Source: Stenotrophomonas maltophilia
Lineage (GTDB): Bacteria; Pseudomonadota; Gammaproteobacteria; Xanthomonadales; Xanthomonadaceae
Length of the DNA stretch: 20,998 bases
Direction: 5' to 3'
NCBI GenBank assembly: GCA_002435595.1
Contig: DJBL01000033.1
Span: 886-21,883, forward strand
Below are positions 1 to 7,132 of this stretch, one piece after another. The position numbers and the translations under genes are program-made. Position 1 is the first letter of the stretch. Every line of letters starts with the position of its first letter. Under the pieces are notes generated by a model. The model saw only the letters and a program-made list of their open reading frames with translations. It was not told where the DNA came from and made no database searches.

Positions 1-636
1 GGCCAGCGCCAGCAGCAGCCCGGCGCGGTGCTCGCGGGTTTCGCCCATGCCCACGATGCCGCCGCAGCAGGTCTTCAAGCCGGCGTCGCGCACGTGGCCC
101 AGCGTGTCCAGGCGGTCCTGGTACTTGCGGGTGTGGATGATCGAGTCGTAGTAGTCCGGCGCGGTATCCAGGTTGTGGTTGTAGTAGTCCAGCCCGGCCT
201 CGCGCAGCGCCACCGCCTGCTCGCCACTGAGCATGCCCAGCGTGGCGCAGGTTTCCAGGCCCAGCGCTTTCACCTCACGGATCATCGCCGCCACCTTGGG
301 GATGTCGCGTTCCTTGGGCGAACGCCAGGCCGCGCCCATGCAGAACCGCGATGCGCCGGCCGCCTTGGCCTGCCGCGCCTTGGCCACCACGTCCTCGGTG
401 GCCATCAGCTTCTGCGCCGCCACCCCGGTGCTGTAGCGCTGGGCCTGCGGGCAGTACGCGCAGTCCTCGGGGCAGCCGCCGGTCTTGACCGACAGCAACG
501 TGGACACCTGCACCTGCGCCGGGTCGAACTGCTCGCGGTGCACGCTGGCGGCGCGGTACAGCAGATCCGGGAACGGCAGCGCGAACAGGGCCAGCAGCTC
601 GTCGCGGTGCCAGTCGTGGCGGATGTCGCTTGGCAT
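1..636 (-). CDS. bioB: Biotin synthase BioB, 5' part (gene runs off the left edge)
   Basis: Radical-SAM enzyme that inserts sulfur into dethiobiotin in the last step of biotin synthesis in the cytoplasm. The visible 212 residues contain the radical-SAM cysteine motif CPEDCAYCPQ (CxxxCxxC) around residue 55, followed by FCMGAAWRSP, LGMLSGEQ, YYNHNLDTAP and GIVGMGET, all hallmark BioB stretches. The family is usually about 320-350 residues, so roughly the last third is missing at the window edge. The start is the ATG at 636 (MPSDIRHDW), with an AAGG element about 8 bases upstream. It is transcribed away from the CbrC-like gene. A BirA-type operator overlaps its probable -35 box (see 693-726), which fits biotin-dependent repression. 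Identification is secure. Confidence 0.96.
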   Translation of the reverse strand, partial: MPSDIRHDWHRDELLALFALPFPDLLYRAASVHREQFDPAQVQVSTLLSVKTGGCPEDCAYCPQAQRYSTGVAAQKLMATEDVVAKARQAKAAGASRFCMGAAWRSPKERDIPKVAAMIREVKALGLETCATLGMLSGEQAVALREAGLDYYNHNLDTAPDYYDSIIHTRKYQDRLDTLGHVRDAGLKTCCGGIVGMGETREHRAGLLLALA

Positions 637-670
637 GGAGCAGCCTTCGGCGTGCAGGAACGGGGGCGGA

Positions 671-699
671 AGTGTGGTCGCCACCCAAACTGCTGTCAA
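671..699 (-). promoter_or_regulatory. Probable bioB promoter
   Basis: On the minus strand TTGACA (699-694) is a perfect -35 hexamer. A 17-base spacer leads to CACACT (676-671), which matches the -10 consensus at only 3 of 6 positions. The -35 hexamer sits inside the left half of the BirA-type operator, which supports the assignment. The weak -10 keeps confidence moderate. Confidence 0.5.
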
Positions 700-726
700 C
701 CAATTGTGTGTTGTAATGGTTTACAG
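693..726 (-). promoter_or_regulatory. BirA-type biotin operator upstream of bioB
   Basis: The sequence shows CTGTCAACC (693-701), a 16-base spacer, then GGTTTACAG (718-726). The two halves form an inverted repeat with one mismatch. The known proteobacterial BirA site is TTGTAAACC-N14/16-GGTTTACAA, so both halves match closely. The site lies 57 bases upstream of the bioB ATG and covers the TTGACA hexamer of the probable bioB promoter. Repression by biotinyl-AMP-loaded BirA is inferred. Confidence 0.8.
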
Positions 727-809
727 GCGGGTGGTGCCGGCCGCCGGCGGGCAGCGCCGGACAACCCAAACCGACTACAGTCTCCGCCCGCGCAACCCAA
801 GGAGACCGC

Positions 810-1355
810 ATGACCCTGCCCCGTTTCACCTACCACCCCGACCCGATCGCCACCGGCAGCGTGATCGCCTCCAGCACGGTCTGCGTCAGCTGCCACCAGG
901 CGCGCGGCTACGTCTACACCGGCCCGGTGTATGCCGAGGAGGAGTACGACGCAGAGATCTGCCCGTGGTGCATTGCCGACGGTTCGGCCAGCGAGCGGCT
1001 CGAGGCCGGTTTCACTGATGACGACGGCATTGGTGGCGGTGGCGAGTGGGACGCGGTACCCGAGGCGGTGATCGAGGAAGTGGCACGGCGCACGCCCGGC
1101 TTCAGCGCCTGGCAGCAGGAAAAATGGTGGACCCACTGCGGCGACGCGGGCCAGTTCATCGGGCGTGCCGGCCAGGCGGAACTGCAGGCATTGGGTGCAG
1201 GTGCGATCGCGGCGATCCAGGACAGCACCGGGCTGGACGACGGCCCACAGTGGGACCACTTCTTCGGTGCGCTGCGCAAGGACGGCTCGCCCACCGCCTA
1301 CCTGTTCCGCTGCACGCGCTGTGGCGAACTGGGTGGCTACCAGGACTGCGATTGA
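810..1355 (+). CDS. CbrC family (UPF0167) zinc-ribbon protein
   Basis: A 181-residue cytoplasmic protein of the CbrC/UPF0167 family. The N-terminal signature FTYHPDPIATGSVI is followed by two CxxC pairs, CVSC (residues 25-28) and CPWC (51-54). A C-terminal CTRCGEL pair also looks like a zinc knuckle. In E. coli the family member CbrC lies in the CreBC regulon and is linked to colicin E2 tolerance, but its biochemical role is unknown. I therefore give family membership and no function. The start is the ATG at 810, preceded by AAGGAG (799-804) at a 5-base spacing. A -10-like TACAGT at 776-781 lies upstream, without a clear -35. It is divergent from bioB, and its length is normal for the family. 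Confidence 0.85.
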   Translation: MTLPRFTYHPDPIATGSVIASSTVCVSCHQARGYVYTGPVYAEEEYDAEICPWCIADGSASERLEAGFTDDDGIGGGGEWDAVPEAVIEEVARRTPGFSAWQQEKWWTHCGDAGQFIGRAGQAELQALGAGAIAAIQDSTGLDDGPQWDHFFGALRKDGSPTAYLFRCTRCGELGGYQDCD

Positions 1356-1385
1356 TCCGCGGGTGCGTCCGGTAGAAGGCTGACC

Positions 1386-1405
1386 GCACGCACCGGCACG
1401 CACCG
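1386..1405. repeat. Tandem duplication of a 10-base unit
   Basis: GCACGCACCG occurs twice back to back between the CbrC-like gene and comF. The first copy also supplies the right arm of a possible 7-bp stem (GGTGCGT 1362-1368 with ACGCACC 1388-1394, 19-base loop). That loop is too long and there is no T tract, so I do not call a terminator. It is probably replication-slippage sequence. Confidence 0.5.
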
Positions 1406-1464
1406 ACAGACATGCTTGGCGGCTGGCCGCCACGCTGGGGCCTGCCTCTTCAAACGGTGATCGC

Positions 1465-2163
1465 GTGCTTTCCCGGGTGTCTGCTGCACTGACCTGGCTG
1501 GGCCAGCAGGCCCTGCCCCTGCGCTGCCTGGTCTGCGATGAACCCGGCAGCGCCGGGTTGGACCTGTGCGTGGCCTGCCAAGCCGCCCTGCCGTGGAACG
1601 ACCACGCCTGCCCGCTGTGCGCGCTGCCGCTGCCGGAAGGCACGCCTGCACTGCGCTGTGGCGTCTGCCTGCATGATCCGCCGCGGCACGCTGCCGCCGC
1701 TGCGGTGTTCCTGTACGCCGCGCCGGTGGACCAGCTGCTACGGCGTTTCAAGTTCCACCACGACCTGGCCGCCGGGCGTCTGCTGTCGCAGTTGATGCTG
1801 CAGCGGGTGCCCCGTTTCGTCGACGGCCCGCTGGCCCCGATACCGCTGCACCGCCAGCGGCTGCGCACGCGCGGCTACGACCAGGGGTTGGAACTGACCC
1901 GGCCGTTGGCGCGCGCGCTGCGGCAGCCGCTGTGGTGCGGGCTGCACCGGGATCGGCTGACGGCCGCGCAGTCGGCGCTGGATGCCGATGCGCGGCGGCG
2001 CAACCTGCACGATGCCTTTGCGATCACCGCCCCGCCGCCGGCGCGGCTGACCGTGGTGGATGACGTGATGACCACCGGCGCCACGCTCGACGCGGCCGTG
2101 CACGCCCTGCAACGCGTCGGCCTGCCCGATGCCGCGGTGTGGGTCTGCGCGCGGGTGCCGTGA
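1465..2163 (+). CDS. comF: ComF family phosphoribosyltransferase-like protein
   Basis: A 232-residue ComF protein. The N-terminus carries a double zinc ribbon: CLVC at about residues 21-24, a CVAC pair, then CPLC and CGVC. The type I phosphoribosyltransferase fold follows, with the PRPP-binding loop VVDDVMTTGAT at residues 197-207. ComF proteins are needed for natural transformation in several bacteria (ComFC in Gram-positives, ComF in Haemophilus), acting on incoming single-stranded DNA in the cytoplasm. The related GntX of E. coli has been tied to gluconate metabolism. The likely start is GTG at 1465, as no ATG is suitably placed before the zinc ribbon. The Shine-Dalgarno is weak. The next gene starts 47 bases after its stop. 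Location beside bioB is common in Xanthomonadaceae (recalled). Confidence 0.92.
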   Translation: MLSRVSAALTWLGQQALPLRCLVCDEPGSAGLDLCVACQAALPWNDHACPLCALPLPEGTPALRCGVCLHDPPRHAAAAAVFLYAAPVDQLLRRFKFHHDLAAGRLLSQLMLQRVPRFVDGPLAPIPLHRQRLRTRGYDQGLELTRPLARALRQPLWCGLHRDRLTAAQSALDADARRRNLHDAFAITAPPPARLTVVDDVMTTGATLDAAVHALQRVGLPDAAVWVCARVP

Positions 2164-2210
2164 GTGCCCGCTCTATACTCGAACGCTGTCACAGGGAAAC
2201 ACCGCCGCCG

Positions 2211-3239
2211 ATGGATCCGTTCGCCACGTTCGACTTCTCCGATTTCTGGAACGACTGCGAGTATTCGCAGCAGAACTACCAGGAGCCGCCGCCCAGCGAT
2301 GCGCTCATTGCCGAACTGCAGGCCGAATTCGGCTATCGCTTCCCCGACGCGTACATCGCACTGGCCCGTCGCCACAACGGCGGCCTGCTTCAGCGCAGCT
2401 GCCATCCGATGGACGAGGCCACCAGCTGGGCCGACGACCACATTGAAGTCAGCGGCCTGCACGCCATCGGACGCCAGGCACGGTACTCGTTGGGCGGGGA
2501 GATCGGCACGCGGTTCATGCAGCGCGAGTGGGGCTACCCGGACATCGGGATCGTCATCGCCGACTGCCCCAGCGCCGGGCACGATCTGATCATGCTCGAC
2601 TACCGCCAGTGCGGCCCGCAGGGCGAACCGCAGGTGGTGCACGTGAACCAGGAAGCGGACTACGCGATCACGGTGGTCGCCCCGGACTTCACCACGTTCA
2701 TCCACGGACTGGTGGATGAAGAAGCGTTCAACGATGCAGCCGAAACCCTGGAGATCGATCTGGTCACCGTGGACCGCGGCACGCTGTCGCCGATCGTGCA
2801 GCGTGCGCTGGATGCATCGGCCGACGTGCTGCCCGAGGGTGAGCGCGCGCTGCGTGCGCTGGCGCGCCGGATCACTGAGGAAAAGGGCTTCTTCGCGCTG
2901 CATGCCAACCCCGATTCGCACCGCATGTACGACCTGATGTTCTGGCTGTACTCGCAGCTGGCCACGGCCACCTCGTTCACCCATTTCGTCAAGCTCCCGG
3001 CCGAGCAGGACGACTACGCAACGCCGTGCTACGAACTCATGCTGCCGTTCGACCTGGTCGTGGCACCCTTCGGCTTCAAGACCGGTGGGTTCGCGCCCGG
3101 CTTCGTCGAAGCATGGTGGGACACGCGCGTGGCCGAGGGGGCGATCGTGCCGGTGGACGGAGGCTGGCGCTTCAGCGCGGCGGCCGAACAGGCGCTGCTG
3201 GACGAACTGAAGGCAGCCCCCGGCGGCGCTGCGGTGTGA
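2211..3239 (+). CDS. SMI1/KNR4 (SUKH) domain protein with a C-terminal extension
   Basis: A 342-residue soluble protein with no signal peptide. The first ~165 residues look like a SMI1/KNR4 (SUKH) domain: an early helix with PPPSDALIAELQAEFGYRFP, then the RRHNGGLL turn, and later GYPDIGIVIADCPSAGHDLI, the usual SUKH core. The remaining ~175 residues (helical, then KTGGFAPGFVEAWWDTRV and a C-terminal helix) I do not recognise. SUKH proteins are often immunity proteins against nuclease or deaminase toxins, but many are orphan housekeeping proteins, and no toxin gene is adjacent. The chosen start is the ATG at 2211. An AGGGA at 2194-2198 is 13 bases upstream, farther than ideal. A -10-like TATACT sits at 2174-2179. 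An earlier in-frame ATG (2139) would overlap comF and is unlikely. Confidence 0.75.
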   Translation: MDPFATFDFSDFWNDCEYSQQNYQEPPPSDALIAELQAEFGYRFPDAYIALARRHNGGLLQRSCHPMDEATSWADDHIEVSGLHAIGRQARYSLGGEIGTRFMQREWGYPDIGIVIADCPSAGHDLIMLDYRQCGPQGEPQVVHVNQEADYAITVVAPDFTTFIHGLVDEEAFNDAAETLEIDLVTVDRGTLSPIVQRALDASADVLPEGERALRALARRITEEKGFFALHANPDSHRMYDLMFWLYSQLATATSFTHFVKLPAEQDDYATPCYELMLPFDLVVAPFGFKTGGFAPGFVEAWWDTRVAEGAIVPVDGGWRFSAAAEQALLDELKAAPGGAAV

Positions 3240-3297
3240 CTGCGGCTTTCATGCGGCGGCGCTAGCATGGCGCATTGCCCCCTGCTTGGAGCTGCCC

Positions 3298-3840
3298 ATG
3301 AACATTCCGGTATCGCCTGTGGTGTCGCTGGTTGCCCGTAGCTGGTGGGTGCTGCTGCTGTATGGCCTGGTTGCGCTGGTGTTTGGTGCGGTGGCCATCC
3401 TGCAGCCGCTTGCAGCCGCCACCGCGCTGGCCTGGGCGATCGGCGTGATGGCCATCGTCGAAGGCGTGATCAGCCTGGTTGCACTTGTCGGCGGCAACAG
3501 CGGGGTATCGCGCGGTTGGCTGGCGGTGTATGCGCTGGCATCGCTGGTGTTCGGCGTGCTGGCGGTGATCAATCCGTTGGCCACCGCCAGCGTGCTGGTA
3601 CTGCTGCTGGCGGTGTGGCTGATCGTGGCCGGCATCCACCGCATCGTGTTCGCGGTGCGCGTGCGCCGCCACATCCGGGGCGAATGGCTGTTGATTCTCA
3701 GCGGCGTGCTGGCGATCGTGCTGGGCGCGCTGCTGGTGGCCAACCCGTTGGCCGGTGTGGCCGTCACCACCTTGTGGATCGGAATCGGCAGCCTCATCTA
3801 TGGCGTACTGCAGGTGGTGGTGGCGTTCCGCCTTCGCTGA
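3298..3840 (+). CDS. HdeD-family (DUF308) integral membrane protein
   Basis: A 180-residue inner-membrane protein. It is almost entirely hydrophobic, with about six membrane segments in three consecutive pairs. These share the repeated pattern of a long hydrophobic stretch with a short N-P-L or Q-P-L turn: LQPLAAATAL, INPLATASVL and ANPLAGVAVT. This internal threefold repeat is typical of HdeD/DUF308. E. coli HdeD helps protect cells from acid at high density; that role cannot be assumed here. The start is the ATG at 3298, with GGAG (3288-3291) at a 6-base spacing. A TTG at 3286 is also in frame but would place the ribosome site inside the coding sequence. A -10-like TAGCAT lies at 3263-3268. 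The next gene begins 45 bases later with its own strong ribosome site. Confidence 0.85.
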   Translation: MNIPVSPVVSLVARSWWVLLLYGLVALVFGAVAILQPLAAATALAWAIGVMAIVEGVISLVALVGGNSGVSRGWLAVYALASLVFGVLAVINPLATASVLVLLLAVWLIVAGIHRIVFAVRVRRHIRGEWLLILSGVLAIVLGALLVANPLAGVAVTTLWIGIGSLIYGVLQVVVAFRLR

Positions 3841-3885
3841 TCGGTGCCGGGCCAGGCCCGCACCCCCCAACAAGGAGGAGGGCGT

Positions 3886-4377
3886 ATGCGCAGGTTGTTT
3901 CTTGCCATGATGTTGCTGGCCAGCACTATCGGCCTGGCCGGTTGCCAGCAGATCCAACAGGTGGTCGATCCGCCTTCCTCGGCGGCCCCCCTTCCCCAGG
4001 CGCGCCTGCTGCTGCGCGAGGTGGACGAACAGGGCCACGCCGGCGCCACGCTGCTCAAGGACACCGACGGGCGGCCGCTGGCGGTCCTTGAGCCGGCCCT
4101 GATCACCACTGCGGACATCGCATCGATCGCCCTGGCCCGGACCGAACAGGGCCAGGAGCCGGTGTTGAACCTGACCATGACCGACGCTGCCGCCCCGCGC
4201 ATCCAGGCCGCCACCGAAGCACGCGTCGGTCGCCGCGTCGCCTTCAGCATCGATGACAAGGTGCTGTCGGTGGCCACCATCCGTGGCCCGTTCGGCAAGG
4301 CGATGCAGGTGGCGGGGCTGGGCGACCCGGCCGCGGCACAGCGCATGTTCACCGAGATCACCGGCAAACAACCCTGA
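3886..4377 (+). CDS. Lipoprotein resembling the SecD P1 head subdomain
   Basis: A 163-residue predicted lipoprotein. Residues 1-20 form a signal peptide ending in the lipobox LAGC (Cys20 would be lipidated), followed by a Pro/Ser linker. The mature part resembles the SecD periplasmic P1 head: ATEARVGRRVAFSIDDKVLSVATIRGPFGKAMQVAGL closely parallels SecD's region that reads as vGRplAIvlDgkVisAPvi...gg.aqIsG, and a short helix follows. The protein lacks SecD's membrane segments, so it is a stand-alone head domain. Its role is unknown. The start is the ATG at 3886, with a strong AAGGAGGA at 3873-3880 at a 5-base spacing. It sits 22 bases upstream of the ChaN-like gene, probably in the same transcript. 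Confidence 0.75.
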   Translation: MRRLFLAMMLLASTIGLAGCQQIQQVVDPPSSAAPLPQARLLLREVDEQGHAGATLLKDTDGRPLAVLEPALITTADIASIALARTEQGQEPVLNLTMTDAAAPRIQAATEARVGRRVAFSIDDKVLSVATIRGPFGKAMQVAGLGDPAAAQRMFTEITGKQP

Positions 4378-4399
4378 GCGCGACCGCGCGCAGGGATCG

Positions 4400-5248
4400 A
4401 TGGATCAGAACAGGCGTCTGCGCGACATGGCCAAAGACTGGCTGACGGTGTTGATGATGTTGGGCCTGGCATTGCCCGGGGGCGCCGTCGCACGCGAGCG
4501 CTGCACCTGGCCGGAGACGATGCCGGTGCGCGCGCTGGTACTGGTGGGCGAAGTCCATGGCACCGTGGAAACGCCGGCACTGGTAGGTGAACTGGCCTGC
4601 GCCGCCTCGGCCGATGGCACGGCGGTGACCGTTGCGCTGGAAATCAGCGCCCGGGAACAGGCGCGGCTGGACGCCTACCTGGCATCGGCGGGTACCCCGG
4701 CCGCGCGGGCGGCGTTGCTGGCCGGCGCGTTCTGGACCCGATCCACCCAGGACGGGCGGTCCAGCACGGCGATGCTGGCGCTGCTGGAACGGCTGCGCCG
4801 ACTCCACGCCGACGGCCGCCGCATCGCGGTGATCGCAGTGGACGATGAACGCGCCGGCACCCGCGATATGGACATGGCCGAACACATCACGCGTGCGGTG
4901 CACGCCGGCGGGCGCGTGATTGCGCTGCTGGGTAACGTGCATGCCAGCCAACGGCTGGGGCGGCCGAACCTGCCCGACTACGCGCCGGCGGGCTACCTGC
5001 TGCGTGCACTCGCACCGCTGGGTGTACGCGTGGGTGCCCGCGGCGGTGAGGCGTGGGTGTGCGCGCCGACATGTGGCGTACGCGCGTTTGGCGATCAGCG
5101 CGTGGGCGACGCGCCGATCGGGTATGCCACCGCGGACCGTGCGCGGTCGGGATATGACGGCAGTTACACCGTGCCTGTGTATACCGCGTCGCTGCCCGCC
5201 GTGGGGGTGGACGGGCAGGCAGCCGGGCAAAGCCCGGCGCGTCGGTAG
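4400..5248 (+). CDS. Exported ChaN/EreA-like (Tiki superfamily) protein
   Basis: A 282-residue protein with an N-terminal hydrophobic signal (about residues 13-31, ending PGGAVA). The body resembles the ChaN haem-uptake and EreA-like esterase superfamily: LVGEVHGT (residues 48-55, Glu51 and His53), VALEIS (Glu81), and LGNVHAS (Asn179, His181), which are the conserved acidic and histidine positions of the fold. ChaN binds haem and EreA hydrolyses macrolides; the substrate here is unknown. The start is the ATG at 4400 with AGGGA just before it; ATG 4427 is a possible alternative. The last residues (AGQSPARR) are encoded by a GC-rich hairpin at 5222-5238, suggesting the frame reads into terminator-like DNA. 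It converges on the MFS gene with a 23-base gap. Confidence 0.65.
   Translation: MDQNRRLRDMAKDWLTVLMMLGLALPGGAVARERCTWPETMPVRALVLVGEVHGTVETPALVGELACAASADGTAVTVALEISAREQARLDAYLASAGTPAARAALLAGAFWTRSTQDGRSSTAMLALLERLRRLHADGRRIAVIAVDDERAGTRDMDMAEHITRAVHAGGRVIALLGNVHASQRLGRPNLPDYAPAGYLLRALAPLGVRVGARGGEAWVCAPTCGVRAFGDQRVGDAPIGYATADRARSGYDGSYTVPVYTASLPAVGVDGQAAGQSPARR
5222..5238 (+). terminator. Hairpin at the convergent 3' ends (possible terminator)
   Basis: GCCGGGC (5222-5228), loop AAA, and GCCCGGC (5232-5238) form a perfect 7-bp stem inside the last codons of the ChaN-like gene. No T run follows on either strand, so intrinsic termination is uncertain. Part of it, AGCCCGGCGCGTC (5231-5243), is repeated exactly at 5261-5273 across the 3' end of the MFS gene. 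Confidence 0.4.
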
Positions 5249-5271
5249 TACATGGAAGGGAGCCCGGCGCG

Positions 5272-7071
5272 TCAGCGGAAGTTGGCTTCGATCTGTTCCA
5301 GAGACTTGCCCTTGGTTTCCGGCAGCCAGAAGGCGGCGATCAGGAAGTACAGCAGCGTGCACGCTGCCCAGAAGAAGAACATGCTGGCGTAGCCGTGGTG
5401 GCCCACGGTAGGCAGGAAGATCGCGGCGATCACGGTGGACACGAACTGGTTGATCAGCAGCGCGATGCTCATGCCGTTGGAGCGGATGCGGGTGGGCATC
5501 AGTTCGGACAGCGCCAACCACACGCATACGCCCGGGCCCACCGCGAAGAACGCCACGAACAGCAGGATGCAGCCGGCCACCAGCCAGCCGTGGGTGGGCG
5601 AGGGCACCGGGCCGATCATCGCGCGTTCGATCACCAGCGGCGCCTGCGCGGCGTGGGTGGGATCGGGGAAGGGGTTGAGGTGCAGCCGGCGGAAGAACGC
5701 GCCGATCACGCTGTCGGCCGATACCGCGTCTTCGCGGCGGATCTGCAGCGACGCATCGATCGGGTTGTCGCTGCGCAGCGAGCGCACGTTGCTGAAGCCG
5801 CCATAGGCGTAGGACACGGTGAGCTGCTGTGGCGCATCGCCGGCGTTGCGGTCCAGGCGTTGCCACTGCGCCGCATCCAGCGGCAAGGACAGGCTGCTGC
5901 CGGCCACCTGCTGCTGCAGCTGCGCGTGCACGTCCAGGCGGCCGTGTTCGCTCTTGACGAACAGCAGCGCGGCGGCGAGCAGTGCCACGGTGATGCCGCC
6001 GCTGCCCAGCATCAACAGGAACTTGCGGCCCTTGCGGTCCACCAGCACCAGGGCCACCACGGTCATCACCGCGTTGAGCAGCTTGATCGCCACGTCCGCG
6101 CCGTTGGCCACCGAGCCGGGCAGGCCGGCCTGGTTGAGGATGTTGACCGCATAGGCCAGCACCGAGTTGATGCCGGTGGCCTGGGTGAAGGCCAGCACCA
6201 GGCAGGCCAGCACGAACGGCCACACGTAGCGGCGGCTCAGCAACCGATCGCGCGTGCTGCCGGCGTGGGCCTGCACGTCGGTGGGCGCCTGCATGCGTTG
6301 CAGGGTGGGCTCCACGTCGTGGGCGGCCACGGTGCGCTGCAAGGCAGACCGGGCCTTGTCCACGCGCCCCCGGCGCACCAGCCAGCGCGGCGATTCGCTG
6401 ATCAGCAGGACCCCGCCGGTGAACACCAGCCCCGGCAGCAGGCAGGTCCAGAAAATGGTGCGCCAGGCGTGGTCCTTGACGTTGAACAGCAGGCGCTGCT
6501 GCTCGGCTGGCGGCAGCTGGCGCACCGCGTCGGTGGCGGCATCCACGGCATGGGCGTGGTAGAGGCCGATCAGCGCGGCCAGCACCAGGCCGATGGTGAG
6601 CAGCAACTGGAACATCGCCGCGCCGCGACCGCGCCGCTCGGGGCTGAGCACCTCGGCCAGGTACAGCGGCACCACCACGCCGATCAGTCCGCCGCTGACG
6701 CCCTGCAGCAGTCGTCCCATCAGCAGCGCGGCGTAGCCCTCCGACAGCGCCATGATCGGGATGCTGGCGGTGAACAGCACCCCGGCCAGGAACATCGCGC
6801 CGCGTCGCCCGATCAGGTCGGCCACCATGCCGGCGAACAGCGAGGACAGCACGCTGCCCAGCAGCACCGCTGCGACCACGAAGCCCAGCTGCTGGCTGGT
6901 GAGGTGCCAGCTGGCGGTGGCGGTGGCCTCCAGGTAGGGCAGGGCGCCGGCGATGATGCCGATGTCGATGCCGTAGAGCAGGCCGCCCATGCCGCCGATG
7001 AACAGCAGATAGCGGATCGGCCAGCGTGGTGCGTCGGCGGCGGGAACGGCAGTGGTGGCGGCGGGGGTCAT
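5272..7071 (-). CDS. Sugar porter family MFS transporter, likely GalNAc permease (AgaP-type), with a large periplasmic insert
   Basis: A 599-residue inner-membrane transporter of the sugar porter family, about twelve membrane helices. Visible signatures are GIDIGIIAGALPYL in TM1 (residues 34-47), D-x-IGRRG after TM2 (85-91), RGRG before TM5, SESPRWLVRRG after TM6 (225-235), TQATGINSVLAYAVNIL in TM7, DRKGRK (345-350) and the C-terminal LPETKGKSLEQIE (583-594). Typical members are 450-500 residues. The excess is mainly a hydrophilic stretch at residues about 374-494, between TM9 and TM10, on the periplasmic side. The start is the ATG at 7071, with AGGA 8 bases before it. It is the last gene of the aga minus arm, 61 bases after agaA. 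GalNAc as substrate is inferred from context only. Confidence 0.85.
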   Translation of the reverse strand: MTPAATTAVPAADAPRWPIRYLLFIGGMGGLLYGIDIGIIAGALPYLEATATASWHLTSQQLGFVVAAVLLGSVLSSLFAGMVADLIGRRGAMFLAGVLFTASIPIMALSEGYAALLMGRLLQGVSGGLIGVVVPLYLAEVLSPERRGRGAAMFQLLLTIGLVLAALIGLYHAHAVDAATDAVRQLPPAEQQRLLFNVKDHAWRTIFWTCLLPGLVFTGGVLLISESPRWLVRRGRVDKARSALQRTVAAHDVEPTLQRMQAPTDVQAHAGSTRDRLLSRRYVWPFVLACLVLAFTQATGINSVLAYAVNILNQAGLPGSVANGADVAIKLLNAVMTVVALVLVDRKGRKFLLMLGSGGITVALLAAALLFVKSEHGRLDVHAQLQQQVAGSSLSLPLDAAQWQRLDRNAGDAPQQLTVSYAYGGFSNVRSLRSDNPIDASLQIRREDAVSADSVIGAFFRRLHLNPFPDPTHAAQAPLVIERAMIGPVPSPTHGWLVAGCILLFVAFFAVGPGVCVWLALSELMPTRIRSNGMSIALLINQFVSTVIAAIFLPTVGHHGYASMFFFWAACTLLYFLIAAFWLPETKGKSLEQIEANFR

Positions 7072-7132
7072 CTACGCGTTCCTGGCAGGGCGGGAAAGGT
7101 GGCAGCGCTTGCGTCCGGCGTGGTGCCCGGGG

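Noticed and set aside
1362..1394. Terminator between the CbrC-like gene and comF
   Set aside because: The 7-bp stem has a 19-base loop and no T run follows, so it is not a convincing intrinsic terminator.
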